From NCBI GenBank assembly GCA_944389585.1, contig CALXMW010000008.1, positions 19,010 to 83,009 of the forward strand: a DNA stretch of 64,000 nucleotides, read 5' to 3'. The translations under genes were made by a program, and so were the position numbers. This document shows positions 8,716 through 17,297 of this stretch, in pieces. Under the pieces are notes generated by a model. It saw only the letters and a program-made list of their open reading frames with translations, was not told the origin of the DNA and searched no databases. Numbering within the stretch: the stretch's first letter is position 1; each line of letters starts with the position of its first letter. The stretch is from an uncultured Kiritimatiellota bacterium. Its GTDB lineage: Bacteria > Verrucomicrobiota > Kiritimatiellia > RFP12 > DVOR01.

Positions 8716-8930
8716 TGGGAGAACAAAGAACAGAGAACAGAGAACGGAGAACAGAACGCCCCTGCGGGGCGACGGAGTGGCGGATGGGCGACTGTGGGAT
8801 GTTTGCCCTGCAGGGCTTTCACGAAGACCACACAGGATCACGAAGGGGTCTTGGTGTCTCACTCAGGTTGGCCCGTCGCGCTTGCGCGCGTTCTGTTTTC
8901 TGTTCTCTGTTCTCCGTTCTCTGTTCTCCC
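8716..8930. repeat. 41-bp inverted repeat built of AGAGAAC heptamers
   Basis: The left arm (8717-8757) and right arm (8890-8930) are reverse complements at 37 of 41 positions. Each is made of about five degenerate AGAGAAC heptamers. The 132-bp interior holds smaller hairpins (GCCCCTGCGGGGC at 8758; GCCCTGCAGGGC near 8806). It fills the thi4-thiE gap. It could be a MITE-like insertion or a strong transcript hairpin; no open frame or transposase is present. Confidence 0.8.
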
Positions 8931-8968
8931 CATTCCCTTCCCCCAGTTCACCTCATCACGGAGCTCCC

Positions 8969-9586
8969 ATGACACTCACCGGACTCTGCCTCGTCGTCAC
9001 CGACCCCGTCACCAGCTATGAGGCCGTCGCCGAGGCCGCCGTCAAGGCCTCCGTCGGCTACCTCCAGCTGCGCATGAAGCGCGCCCCCCGCGCCGACATC
9101 CTCGCCACCGCCCGGCGCCTCCGCGCCCTCACCCGCGGCACCGCCACCTGCTTCATCGTCAACGACGACCCCGCCCTCGCCGCCGAGGCCGAGGCCGACG
9201 GCGTCCACCTCGGCCAAGACGACATGCCCCTGCCCCAGGCCCGCGCCGCCTTCCCCACGCTCCGCCTCTTCGGCCTCTCCACCCACTCCTACGCCCAGAT
9301 GGAGGCCGCCAAAGCCCTCGCCCCCGACTACACCGGCGTCGGCCCCCTCTACGCCACCCCCACCAAGGCCATCCCCGACCCCACCCTCGGCCCCGACGAG
9401 GCCGGGCGCATCATCCGCGCCGCCCCCTGGCCCACCATCGCCATCGGCGGCATCGACGAAACCCGCCTCCCCGCCGTCGCCGCCGCCGGCGCCACCGCCT
9501 TCGCCGTCGTCCGCGCCGTCTGCCAAGCCCCCGCCCCTTACGACGCCATCCGCCGCCTCCAAGACCGCTGGGCCGCCCTCCACTGA
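8969..9586 (+). CDS. thiE: Thiamine-phosphate synthase
   Basis: ThiE couples HMP-pyrophosphate with the thiazole phosphate to give thiamine phosphate. The 205-aa TIM barrel shows the expected motifs: QLRMK at residues 32-36, ADGVHLGQDDMP, GLSTHS, the signature YTGVGPLYATPTK, and the phosphate-binding IAIGGI. It lies downstream of thi4 on the same strand. The long inverted repeat between them may separate their expression. It ends at a shared terminator. Confidence 0.92.
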   Translation: MTLTGLCLVVTDPVTSYEAVAEAAVKASVGYLQLRMKRAPRADILATARRLRALTRGTATCFIVNDDPALAAEAEADGVHLGQDDMPLPQARAAFPTLRLFGLSTHSYAQMEAAKALAPDYTGVGPLYATPTKAIPDPTLGPDEAGRIIRAAPWPTIAIGGIDETRLPAVAAAGATAFAVVRAVCQAPAPYDAIRRLQDRWAALH

Positions 9587-9604
9587 CCGCCCCGCGCCAA
9601 AACA

Positions 9605-9644
9605 CAAAAAAAAGGCCCCCGGCCTGCGCCGGGGGCCTTTTTGT
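9605..9644. terminator. Bidirectional terminator thiE / PEP-CTERM gene
   Basis: A GC-rich stem (GGCCCCCGGC with GCCGGGGGCC) is flanked by A8 on the left and T5 on the right, so it can stop transcription from both sides. Confidence 0.9.
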
Positions 9645-9658
9645 CGGTCACTGCCCGC

Positions 9659-10309
9659 TTACGCCACGCGGCGGCGGAGCGCCACACCGGCCACGCCCAG
9701 CGCCAGCAACGCCAACGCCGTCGGCTCCGGCACGGTCTGCACGGAGACGCTGTTGACTGTCCAAGGCGCGTCGTTCGTGACGGTGATGGTCGTCTCGAGG
9801 TCGCCCGTGCCGAACCCAAGGCTTCCATAGTCGGCAGAGGGGGCTTGGCCCCAACCCATGGAAGCATCAGAGACAACGCCGAGGGTCACGCCATCGATGC
9901 TCAGTTCGATGTCCCAGCCACCGTTGGCAGCCGTGAACGTAAGCGCATAGGTATGCGTGTTCTGGGCGGCGTCGCCATCAGGATTGTAGGCAGGGACGTC
10001 CGCCGTCGTCCAAGCGTTGTTGAAGTGGGCACCAATGCCATTGGAGCCGTTGTACCACGCCAACCCATTGTACTGGTTGTCAGCGTCAATCAGTTTTCCG
10101 AACCCAATGACGGGAGCGTTGTTGGTGAACCCTTCCGGCGTTTTGCCCGTGAGCGTGATGTTCGCCGTGAGGACAAAGCTCTCGTTGAGGGAGCCGAGGG
10201 TCAGCGTGCCGTTGCTTTGGCCAGCCGTACCGCTCCACGAGAGGCTCACCGCCTGGGCGGCGGAGAGGGCCAGGGCGGCGACGGCCGCCGTGAGGAGTGT
10301 CTTTTTCAT
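9659..10309 (-). CDS. PEP-CTERM sorted secreted protein
   Basis: The 216-aa protein begins with a signal peptide (MKKTLLTAAVAALALSAAQA) and ends with a PEP-CTERM tail: VPEP, a hydrophobic stretch TALALLALGVAGVAL, then RRR. In known systems exosortase recognises this tail and releases the protein to the envelope or extracellular matrix. The middle looks like a concanavalin/LamG-type beta sandwich (LDADNQYNGLAWYNG-like strands, WDIELSIDGVTLG). The start is supported by AAGGAG 12 nt upstream. It is transcribed toward a bidirectional terminator shared with thiE. No exosortase is in the window. Confidence 0.85.
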   Translation of the reverse strand: MKKTLLTAAVAALALSAAQAVSLSWSGTAGQSNGTLTLGSLNESFVLTANITLTGKTPEGFTNNAPVIGFGKLIDADNQYNGLAWYNGSNGIGAHFNNAWTTADVPAYNPDGDAAQNTHTYALTFTAANGGWDIELSIDGVTLGVVSDASMGWGQAPSADYGSLGFGTGDLETTITVTNDAPWTVNSVSVQTVPEPTALALLALGVAGVALRRRVA

Positions 10310-10468
10310 GGTTGTGGTGTTTCTCCTTTCCCGCCCCACCGGAGGCCGGAGGGAACCGGGGCGGGAAAGACGGGGCCCCTTCGGCTGTCGCGCCACAGAC
10401 ACGCGCCCGTGTGCGCACGCTTCCCGCCAGAGAGAGGGGCCAATGGAAAGGCGCACCTCCCACACGTC

Positions 10469-10578
10469 TCATCTCAGGCCCTGAGAAGCCCCTTTGGGAA
10501 CGCGAGGAAGGGTGCGCCAAGAATGGCGCACCTTGCCTGCCACGTTGCCCAAATACGAATTTCTCAGGTTCGAGATGA
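10469..10578. repeat. Palindromic element, copy B
   Basis: Outer arms (10469-10487 and 10561-10578) pair as TCATCTC...CCTGAGAA. The centre is a perfect 9-bp hairpin (10511-10519 with 10524-10532). The right half, read on the minus strand, shares GCAACGTG, AGGC, and the core GGYGYGCC-TT-GGCRC with the element at 47824-47943. This suggests a two-copy MITE- or REP-like family. Confidence 0.6.
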
Positions 10579-10687
10579 CAACATTCTGCACGCAAAGCGC
10601 AATTGCCGTGGCTCTCCCACAGCGTGCCCTTAGCATACACCCTTCCCGACGGCCTTTGCAAGCCTTTTCGGCGGGGGCGGCGCGATT

Positions 10688-10698
10688 TGTGGTAGACT
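10688..10698 (+). promoter_or_regulatory. Extended -10 promoter of bioG (TGTGGTAGACT), leaderless
   Basis: The hexamer ends 6 nt before the ATG at 10705, so the transcript should begin at the start codon. Confidence 0.75.
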
Positions 10699-10704
10699 GT
10701 GGGC

Positions 10705-11337
10705 ATGGAAACGGCGTTCTATCCGGGCCAGCGGCACGACGAAACCACGGTCTTCTACTTGGGCTGGGGGATGGATCCCACGCCCTTCGAGGGGATGGCG
10801 CGGGCGCGGGACACGCTGTTCGTGTGGGATTACACGGATCTCTCGAACCCGCCGCCCCTGCCGGAGGGGCCCGCGCACCTCATCGCCTGGAGCCTGGGGG
10901 TGTGGGCGGCGGCGCAGACCCTGCCGCGCGGGCGCCTGGCCTCGGCCACGGCGGTGAACGGCACGCCCTGGCCCATCGACGCGGCGCGGGGCATCCCCCC
11001 GGCCCTCTTCGACGCGACGCTCGCGGGCCTCTCCGAGGCCGGGCTGGCGCGCTTCCGCCGGCGGATGTGCGGCGGCGCGGCCGCGCTGGAAGGCTTCCTG
11101 GCGCACGCGCCCAAACGCGGGGTGGAATCGCTCCGGGCGGAGTTGGCCGCCTTGGGCGCGGCCATCCGCTCGCGCCCGGGGGCGGACCTCGCGTGGGGCG
11201 GCGCGGTGGCGTGCCGGGGCGACCGGATCTTCCCCTTCGCGGCGCAGCTGGCGGCCTTCCCGGGCGCGACGGCGCGCGAGGGTGCGCACTGGGCGCCGGA
11301 GGTCTTCGCGGCGCTCTTGGGGGGGCGCGGGGCGTGA
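10705..11337 (+). CDS. bioG: Pimeloyl-ACP methyl ester esterase BioG (DUF452)
   Basis: BioG frees pimeloyl-ACP by hydrolysing its methyl ester, the last step of BioC-dependent pimelate synthesis for biotin. The 210-aa alpha/beta hydrolase has the nucleophile elbow AWSLGVW (Ser63), an early GWGMD oxyanion-type segment near residue 20, and a late histidine in GAHWAPEVF. This layout is that of DUF452/BioG. The strongest support is context: the next gene, overlapping by GTGA, is a BioC-like methyltransferase. The ATG at 10705 is preferred over the upstream GTG because the promoter leaves no room for it. Confidence 0.85.
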   Translation: METAFYPGQRHDETTVFYLGWGMDPTPFEGMARARDTLFVWDYTDLSNPPPLPEGPAHLIAWSLGVWAAAQTLPRGRLASATAVNGTPWPIDAARGIPPALFDATLAGLSEAGLARFRRRMCGGAAALEGFLAHAPKRGVESLRAELAALGAAIRSRPGADLAWGGAVACRGDRIFPFAAQLAAFPGATAREGAHWAPEVFAALLGGRGA

Positions 11338-12089
11338 CGGGGCGCGAGGCGCTCGTGGTCAGCCGCTTCGCGCGGGCCATCGCCACCTATGAGGGGCAGG
11401 CGACGGTTCAGCGCGAGGCCGCCGAACGCCTGGCCGCGCTGATGGGGGAGCATTTCCACGTGCTGGGGCCGAGGATTTTGGAGCTGGGGTGCGGCACGGG
11501 GCTGCTGACGCGGCGGCTCCTGGCGCGCTTCGCGCCGGCGGAGCTGGTGGCGAATGACCTTTGCCCGGGGATGGCGGCATGCTTTGCCAACGCGCCGCGG
11601 GTGCGCTTCCTGGCGGGGGACGCGCGGCGCGTGGCCTGGCCGGGCATCTTCGACGCCGTCGCCACGGCCTCGGCGGCGCAATGGTTCGGGGATCTGGGGG
11701 CCTTCGCGGCGCGTTGCGCCGAGGCCCTGCCGCCCGGCGGGGTGCTGGCGCTCTCGGCCTTCGGCCCGGCGACCCTGCGCGAGGTGGCGGCGCTCACGGG
11801 GCGCGGCCTGGCGTATCCCGGCTTCGAGGCCTTCGTCGCCGCGCTGGGCGGGCGCTTCGCGCCGTTGGCGACGGAGCGGGCCGTTCGGACGCTGGCCTTC
11901 GCGGACGCGCGGGCGGCGTTGCGCCATCTGCGCGAGACGGGCGTCACCGCCACCGCGGAGCCTTCCGAGCCGTGGACGAAGGCGCGCCTGGAGGCGCTCG
12001 ACGCGGCCTGGCGCGCGCGTTTCCCCCACGAGGCGGGCGGCCTGGCGCTGACGTATGAGCCCTTTTGGTTCGTGGGGGCCCGGCGATGA
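11334..12089 (+). CDS. bioC: Malonyl-ACP O-methyltransferase BioC
   Basis: BioC methylates malonyl-ACP so that fatty acid synthase can elongate it to pimeloyl-ACP methyl ester. The 251-aa protein is a class I SAM methyltransferase with motif I ILELGCGTGLLTRRLL near residues 47-62, LVANDLCPGM, and FLAGDARRVAWPGIFDAV. The sequence AAQWFGDLGAF matches the BioC-type W segment. It starts with GTG overlapping the bioG stop by 4 bp and itself overlaps the next ATG by ATGA, so translation is probably coupled. The rest of the biotin pathway (bioF, A, D, B) is not in the window. Confidence 0.85.
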   Translation: MTGREALVVSRFARAIATYEGQATVQREAAERLAALMGEHFHVLGPRILELGCGTGLLTRRLLARFAPAELVANDLCPGMAACFANAPRVRFLAGDARRVAWPGIFDAVATASAAQWFGDLGAFAARCAEALPPGGVLALSAFGPATLREVAALTGRGLAYPGFEAFVAALGGRFAPLATERAVRTLAFADARAALRHLRETGVTATAEPSEPWTKARLEALDAAWRARFPHEAGGLALTYEPFWFVGARR

Positions 12090-13129
12090 GAGGGCGTTGG
12101 CTGGCCTGCCTGGCCCTCGCGGCCGCGCCCTTGGCGGCGCAGACGCTGCACGTGGAGCCTTACCGCGCGAACGGCTGGGCCGAGGGGCTGGGCCTGCCGG
12201 CGCGCGTGGAGCTGCCGTTGCGGCCCGAGGCGCTCCGGGGGGTGTGCGACCTCTTCCTGCGGGTGGACGCGCTGCGCGTGCGCGCCGACATCCGGGCGCG
12301 GGCGCATGCCTTCTGGCTGGGGCTGGCCGAGGAGGAGGAGAGCGCGCCCTCCGACGCGGCCCTGCGCTTCGAGCTGGTGTGGCAGGGGCGGCGCTACCCC
12401 TTCGACCGTTGGGGGCGCCTGGCCCTCGACCGCCGCTTCATCCGCCCCGAGGACGGCGAGCTGCTCTCGCGCTTCGAGGCCTTCTTCCGCGCGCAGATCG
12501 CGGCCTCGGAGCCCTTCCGCGAGCGGAATCTCGAGCCCCAGCGGCGGCCCGAGGCGACCGCCGAGGCGCTGCCCGTCTTCGCCGGCTTCGAGGACGACCG
12601 CTACCAGGCGCACGACGCGCTGATCCTGCGCCTGACGGCGGACTTCAACGCCGACCCCGGCAAGTGGGTCGGCGCGGCGGAGGGGACGCGCCCGGACATC
12701 CCGGCCCTCGAGCCCGCCCTCGTCAAGGCCCTCATGATCGAGGAGAGCGGCGGCGGCGGCGAGCGCTCGCTGGCCGCGTGGGATGTCGACCCCCTGCAGG
12801 TGAACGTGCCCGGGGATTGGGGCCCCGAAAAGGCCGAGCTGGGGCTGAAGGAACCCAAGAGCCGCAACGAGGGGACGCTGGAGCAGAACCTCCGCGCGGG
12901 CATCCAGTTCCTGGCGCGCAAGGGCTTCGGCGTCTCGGGCCGCGCCATCGCCCGCCGGCCCGACGCCTATTTCGACTCGTGGCGCGTGGCCCTCATGCGC
13001 TACAACGGCCGCACCGACACCCTCCGCGACGGGCGCGCCTACCGCTCGGCCTACGCCGACCGCGTGCTGCGGCGCGCGCGGAACCCGGAGCTCTTCGTGC
13101 CCATCGCCATCGACCACCGCCGCAAGTGA
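12086..13129 (+). CDS. Secreted lytic-transglycosylase-like protein
   Basis: This 347-aa protein starts with a signal peptide (MRGRWLACLALAAAPLAAQ). Its second half resembles the lysozyme-like fold of SLT transglycosylases: ALVKALMIEESGG supplies a Glu at the expected helix end, followed by DPLQVN, then a conserved-looking VALMRYNG before the C-terminus. Transglycosylases cleave peptidoglycan between MurNAc and GlcNAc. The N-terminal 200 residues have no family I can name. It overlaps bioC by 4 bp, but a role in biotin metabolism is unlikely; the overlap may only reflect tight packing. Confidence 0.65.
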   Translation: MRGRWLACLALAAAPLAAQTLHVEPYRANGWAEGLGLPARVELPLRPEALRGVCDLFLRVDALRVRADIRARAHAFWLGLAEEEESAPSDAALRFELVWQGRRYPFDRWGRLALDRRFIRPEDGELLSRFEAFFRAQIAASEPFRERNLEPQRRPEATAEALPVFAGFEDDRYQAHDALILRLTADFNADPGKWVGAAEGTRPDIPALEPALVKALMIEESGGGGERSLAAWDVDPLQVNVPGDWGPEKAELGLKEPKSRNEGTLEQNLRAGIQFLARKGFGVSGRAIARRPDAYFDSWRVALMRYNGRTDTLRDGRAYRSAYADRVLRRARNPELFVPIAIDHRRK

Positions 13130-13142
13130 GCGCCGCGCCCCG

Positions 13143-14378
13143 ATGAACGTCGCCTTCCTGGTCTACGGGTGCCGCCTCAACCAAGCCGAGGCCGAGGGCT
13201 GGCGCACGGCCCTCGCCGCCCGCGGCGCCCGGATCGTGCCGGCCGACGCGCCGCACGCCGACGCGCTCTGCCTCCACTCCTGCGCCGTCACCGCCCCCGC
13301 CGCCCGCGAGGCCCTCCGCGCCCTGCGGGCCTTCCGCGCCCGCCACCCCCGCGCCACGCTCGTGGTGAGCGGCTGCGCGGCCGCGCTGATGCCCCCGGGC
13401 CTGGCCGACCTCACGCTCCCCCACGCCCGCAAGGGCGACTGGGTGGAGGCCGTCTGCGCCAGGCTGGGGCTGGACGGCTCGGCCCCCGCCGCGCCCCCGC
13501 CGCCCCGGCGCACCCGCGCCGCCCTCATCGCGCAGGACGGCTGCGACGCCTTCTGCGCCTACTGCATCGTGCCGCACCAGCGTGGCGCGCCCGTCTCCGT
13601 GCCGATGGCCGACCTGCTCGGGCGCGCCGACGCGCTCCTGGCCGAGGGCTGCCCCGAAATCGTCCTGACGGGCTGCAACCTGGCGCTTTACCGCGACCCC
13701 GAGACCGGCGCGCGCCTGCCCGAGCTGCTCGCGCGCCTGGCCGACCTGCCGCGCCCGGGGCGCTTCCGCCTCGGCTCGCTCGAGCCCTGCGTGGCCGACG
13801 ACGCGGCGCTGATCCGCCTCCTCGCCGAGCGCCGCGGCCGCCTCTGCGCCTTTCTCCACCTGCCCCTGCAGAGCGGCTCGGACGCGGTGCTCCGCCGGAT
13901 GGGCCGGCCTTACGGCGTGCGCCAGATCCGCGCGTTGCTCGACCGGGTCTGCGAGGCGCTCCCCTGCTGCGGGCTGGGGGCGGATTGGATCGCGGGGCTG
14001 CCGGGGGAGACGGAGGCCGACGCGGCGGCGTCGGAGGCGCTCCTGCGGGCCTATCCCTTCACGGGGGCGCACGTCTTCCCCTACTCGCGGCGCCCGGGGA
14101 CGCCGGCGGCGGCTTTCCCCGGCCAGGTGCCGCCGGGGGCGATCGCGGCGCGGGCGGCGGCGTTGCGGCGGGCGGCGGAGGAGGTGCGCGCGGCGAGCCT
14201 GGCGCGGTTCGTGGGGCGGGCGCTCAGCGTCGTGCCGGAGCGTCTGGCGGGGGGCGTGTGGCGGGGGCTGTGCGCGGAGGGCGTGGCGTGCGCGGTGCCG
14301 CCGCCGGCGCGGCGGGGCGTGCCCGTGGCCTTCACGCCGGCGGGCACGGACGGCGGGCGGCTCACGGCAGGGCGTTGA
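13143..14378 (+). CDS. mtaB: tRNA methylthiotransferase MtaB-like
   Basis: MtaB adds a methylthio group to t6A37 in tRNAs reading ANN codons. The 411-aa protein has the two parts of this family. The N-terminal UPF0004 domain contributes cysteines in YGCRLNQAEAE, HSCAVT and VSGCAA. The radical SAM domain has CDAFCAYC (Cys134, Cys138, Cys141), followed by LTGCNL, RLGSLEP and LHLPLQSGSD. MtaB and MiaB are close relatives; the N-terminal YGCRLNQ motif favours MtaB. Its last 17 bp overlap the convergent CBM9 gene. Confidence 0.85.
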   Translation: MNVAFLVYGCRLNQAEAEGWRTALAARGARIVPADAPHADALCLHSCAVTAPAAREALRALRAFRARHPRATLVVSGCAAALMPPGLADLTLPHARKGDWVEAVCARLGLDGSAPAAPPPPRRTRAALIAQDGCDAFCAYCIVPHQRGAPVSVPMADLLGRADALLAEGCPEIVLTGCNLALYRDPETGARLPELLARLADLPRPGRFRLGSLEPCVADDAALIRLLAERRGRLCAFLHLPLQSGSDAVLRRMGRPYGVRQIRALLDRVCEALPCCGLGADWIAGLPGETEADAAASEALLRAYPFTGAHVFPYSRRPGTPAAAFPGQVPPGAIAARAAALRRAAEEVRAASLARFVGRALSVVPERLAGGVWRGLCAEGVACAVPPPARRGVPVAFTPAGTDGGRLTAGR

Positions 14379-16059
14379 GGAACTCCGGGCGGAGTTCCGC
14401 GTCGGAGAAGAGGCAGAAGCCTTCGGGGTTTTCCTTGAGGAGGTCTTGGATGAGGGCGCGGAGGGCCTCGGGGCGGCCGTAGAAGTCGGGCAGGTGGAGG
14501 CCGGGGAGGATGGGGAAGGCGCCGCCCACGGCTTGGCGGGCCTCGCGGGCGCGGTCGATCACCCAGGCGTCGCCCTCGGCGTAGAAGGAGGCGTAGTCCA
14601 TGGGGAGGGCGAAGTCGAGGCGGAAGCGGGCCCAGTCTTGGTAGACCATCTTGGCGGCGAGGCGGGGGGTGGGGAAGACGGCGGCGCCGCAGGGCTTGCC
14701 GGCGGCGCGCGCGGCGTCGGCCATGGCGTTGGCGACGGCGGCGACCTGGGCGAGGCGGAAGTCGGCCCACGCGGGGTCGGCGGGGTCGGGTTCCTTGCCG
14801 AAGGCGGCCTTGCAGCGGGGGCAGTAGCAGAAGTCGTAGGGCGGCAGGAGGGTGGACATGTCGAGGCCGTAGGTGGGCCAGAGGGCCTTGGGGAGGACGA
14901 CGTCGGGCAGGCGGATGTAGTCGAGCTGGATGGCGTCGACCTGCGGGAGCGCGGCGAGGGCGCGGGCTTTGGCGGCGAGGTGGGCGCGGACTTCGGGGTG
15001 GGTGGGGCAGAGGAATTGGTAGTAGGGCACGAAGGGGCGCTCCTCGGGGCGGAAGGTGGATTTGCCTTCGAGGCTGACGGCGTGCCAGTCGGGGTGGGCG
15101 AGGGCGGCGGGGTCGTCGGGGCGGTTGAGGGCCCAGAGCCAGGCGACGGCGCGCAGGCCGGCGTCCTTGGCCCATTGGGCGACCTTGGCGAGGTTGGCGT
15201 CGGTGCCGCCGATGATGAGGGTGGTGACGCCGGCCGCCTTCCAGTCGCGGAGGGTCTGGGGGGTGAGGGCGGGGTTGTCGCCGTGGACCCAGAGGCCGAC
15301 GGTGGGGGGGAAGGGCTCGGGGGTGCCGACGGGGTTGGCGGAGAGGCGGACGCGGCCCCAGTGCTCAGGGGCGTGGATGGTGGCTTGGCGGGTGGGGGCC
15401 CAGACGGTGTTGCGCTCGTCGCCGGGGGCGGGGTGGTCGACGCGCGAGAAGTTCATGCGCATCTCGTGGCCGGGGGCGGGGGGCTTGCCGGCGCGGGGGT
15501 GGTTGGAGTGGCCGGTGATGGAGGCCCAGGGCCAGGCGATCTCGACGCACCAGCCTTGGTCGTCGCCCGCGCCGTCGTTGAGGGTGCCTTGGAGGGTGAC
15601 GGCGGTGCGCAGGCCCTTGATGTCCCAGTCGTGGAGGGCGAGGCACGCGGGGTCGCGGTAGGGGGCGGTGAGGAAGAGGTCCCAGACGGTGCCGAGCTGG
15701 TTGATTTCCAGCTCGAGGTAGTCGCGGCCGCGGGCGAAGGGGTCGATGAAGACCTCGAAGTCGTCGTCGCGGTAGATGACGCTGTCGCGCTGGGTTTGGG
15801 TGGCGCGGAGGGTTTCGGCGGGGAGGCGTGCGGCGACGTAGAGGCAGTCGTCGTCGTAGGCCAGGCGGATGTCGGCGGCGTAGGGCGTGGGGCCGCCGGA
15901 GAGGTCGCGCAGGGGGGAGAGGGGGGCGGCCTTGGCCCAGGTGGGCTCGTCGAGGCGGCCGTCGACGGCGATGGGGCCGGCGGCGCGTTGGAGGACGTAG
16001 GTGGGGGCGGCCCAGGCGGGCGCGGCGAGGGCGAGGGCGGCGAGGGCGAGGGCGCGCAT
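14362..16059 (-). CDS. Secreted CBM9-like plus TIM-barrel glycosidase-like protein
   Basis: The 565-aa protein has a signal peptide (MRALALAALALAAPAWA). Residues about 25-215 form a family-9-like carbohydrate-binding domain: IAVDGRLDEPTW, DIRLAYDDDCLYVAARL, DDDFEVFIDPF, WCVEIAWPWASI. Residues 240-565 look like a GHL/GHL10-type TIM barrel, with VDAIQLDYIRLPD and FALPMDYASFY. A cysteine pair, FCYCPRCKAAFG, is typical of such putative glycosidases. It probably binds and acts on a polysaccharide outside the cell. It starts 1 bp after the eboE stop, so the two form an operon. Confidence 0.75.
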   Translation of the reverse strand: MRALALAALALAAPAWAAPTYVLQRAAGPIAVDGRLDEPTWAKAAPLSPLRDLSGGPTPYAADIRLAYDDDCLYVAARLPAETLRATQTQRDSVIYRDDDFEVFIDPFARGRDYLELEINQLGTVWDLFLTAPYRDPACLALHDWDIKGLRTAVTLQGTLNDGAGDDQGWCVEIAWPWASITGHSNHPRAGKPPAPGHEMRMNFSRVDHPAPGDERNTVWAPTRQATIHAPEHWGRVRLSANPVGTPEPFPPTVGLWVHGDNPALTPQTLRDWKAAGVTTLIIGGTDANLAKVAQWAKDAGLRAVAWLWALNRPDDPAALAHPDWHAVSLEGKSTFRPEERPFVPYYQFLCPTHPEVRAHLAAKARALAALPQVDAIQLDYIRLPDVVLPKALWPTYGLDMSTLLPPYDFCYCPRCKAAFGKEPDPADPAWADFRLAQVAAVANAMADAARAAGKPCGAAVFPTPRLAAKMVYQDWARFRLDFALPMDYASFYAEGDAWVIDRAREARQAVGGAFPILPGLHLPDFYGRPEALRALIQDLLKENPEGFCLFSDAELRPEFLNALP

Positions 16060-16060
16060 G

Positions 16061-17185
16061 TCAGACGTTCCGGAGTTGGTCGCGCACCCAGTTGAGGTCC
16101 GCGAGGAGGGATTCGGAGAGGGTTCGGGTGCGGAGGTAGTCGGGGTAGACGAAGTAGGCGTAGGCCTCGACCTCGACGGGCCAGCCGCCGGCGCGGACGT
16201 AGCGCCAGAAGGCGGGGGTGAGGGCGTGGCGCGTGGTGCCGAGCGCGCCGGTGCCGCCCCAGCTGAGGGGGACGTGGAAGTGGATGCGGCCGCGGCGGCC
16301 GATGAGCTCGGGGAGGATCTCTGGGGTGAGGTCGGGGAAGCAGGTGAGCGTGGCGTCTTCCTCGCGGCGGGCGGTTTGGTGGAGGTAGACCGCGTCGAGG
16401 AAGGGGGCGAAGTCGGCCTCGGTGGCGTATTGGCTGAACTCGAGGGCGGCGGAGGCCTGGATGCGGGCCACGGGGATATTGGCCGAGACGATGGCGCGCA
16501 GGGCGTTGAGGGGGTCTTCGTAGGCCAGGGCGAAGTGGCAGGTGTCGAAGCAGAGGCCGATGAGGTCGCGGTAGGCGGGGTTCCAGGAGGGGCTCTGCCA
16601 GAGGCGCTCGAAGAAGTCGATGGTCGTGCGCGTGTCTTGCAGGAGGCAGTCGGGCTCGGGCTCCAGCGCCAGGCACATGCGCAGGCCGGTGAAGCCCTCG
16701 AGCTTGCGCAGGAAGAGGGCCATCGCGCAGAGGTTCTCGAGCATGGCCTCGGTCACGCCCTGGCCGCGGTCGTAGGCCAGCGGCACCGTCGTCACGCTCA
16801 GGCGGTGGTCGTTGCCCAGGTCGGCGCCCGGCAGGCGGGTGAGCGCGTAGAAGAGGTCGCGCGTGTACGAGACGCGGTTGGGCGTGGCCCAATCGGGATC
16901 GTAGGCCGCGGTCTTCACCGGCTCGCCGTGGAACGGGCCGTAGGGGAAGCCGTTGATGCCGATGGCCGCCAGGTGGCTTCTGTGCATGAAGGCCGAGAGG
17001 GCGCGCAGGTTCTCGGGCACGCGCAGCTCCTTCGCCGCGCGGCTCCCGAAGCGCAGGCCCACGGGGAAGGCGCCCTCCCCGCCCAGCGCGTCGCGCAGCG
17101 GCCGCGTCACGTCCTCCAACGCCTTGCGCACGTCCGCCAGGTCCTCGCCCGGGTGGACGTTCATGCAATAAGTGATCGGGTTCAT
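16061..17185 (-). CDS. eboE: EboE-like TIM-barrel protein
   Basis: The 374-aa protein starts MNPITYCMNVHPGEDLADVRKAL and resembles EboE (metabolite traffic protein, xylose-isomerase-like TIM barrel). Supporting segments are FPVGLRFGSRAAKEL, GINGFPYGPFHG, LALEPEPDCLLQ and LCFDTCHFALAYEDP, where the Glu, Asp and His residues could bind metal. In the ebo cluster of cyanobacteria, algae and other bacteria, EboE sits with EboA-D and EboF and the cluster helps export or modify a small metabolite. Here none of the others is adjacent. An EboD-like cyclase is encoded 39 kb away at 56576-57739. The ATG is 6 nt from the -10, indicating a leaderless mRNA. Confidence 0.75.
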   Translation of the reverse strand: MNPITYCMNVHPGEDLADVRKALEDVTRPLRDALGGEGAFPVGLRFGSRAAKELRVPENLRALSAFMHRSHLAAIGINGFPYGPFHGEPVKTAAYDPDWATPNRVSYTRDLFYALTRLPGADLGNDHRLSVTTVPLAYDRGQGVTEAMLENLCAMALFLRKLEGFTGLRMCLALEPEPDCLLQDTRTTIDFFERLWQSPSWNPAYRDLIGLCFDTCHFALAYEDPLNALRAIVSANIPVARIQASAALEFSQYATEADFAPFLDAVYLHQTARREEDATLTCFPDLTPEILPELIGRRGRIHFHVPLSWGGTGALGTTRHALTPAFWRYVRAGGWPVEVEAYAYFVYPDYLRTRTLSESLLADLNWVRDQLRNV

Positions 17186-17191
17186 GGCCGC

Positions 17192-17202
17192 ATTGTACCA
17201 CA
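17192..17202 (-). promoter_or_regulatory. Extended -10 promoter of eboE (TGTGGTACAAT), leaderless
   Basis: The minus-strand hexamer TACAAT ends 6 nt before the eboE ATG at 17185. Confidence 0.8.
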
Positions 17203-17249
17203 TCCCCCCGCCGGGCGGTGGGGCGGGCGGCTTCCGTTCCCCGGGCGCT

Positions 17250-17260
17250 TGTGCTATACT
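17250..17260 (+). promoter_or_regulatory. Extended -10 promoter of pta (TGTGCTATACT)
   Basis: It lies 37 nt before the pta ATG. The leader carries GAAAGGA as a ribosome binding site. Confidence 0.8.
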
Positions 17261-17297
17261 CGCTTTGTTGGCTTTTCATTGAGAAAGGAATGCCGAG

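Larger units (their letters stand above)
10310..10704. other. Gene-free interval with palindromic element
   Basis: These 395 bp separate the divergent PEP-CTERM and bioG genes. I see no convincing gene. The interval holds the PEP-CTERM leader, a 110-bp palindromic element (10469-10578) and the bioG promoter (10688-10698). Confidence 0.6.

Noticed and set aside
8712..8968. TPP riboswitch in the thi4-thiE spacer
   Set aside because: I could not find the conserved THI-element segments (CTGAGA and the ACCTGA-type motif). The spacer is explained by the heptamer inverted repeat.
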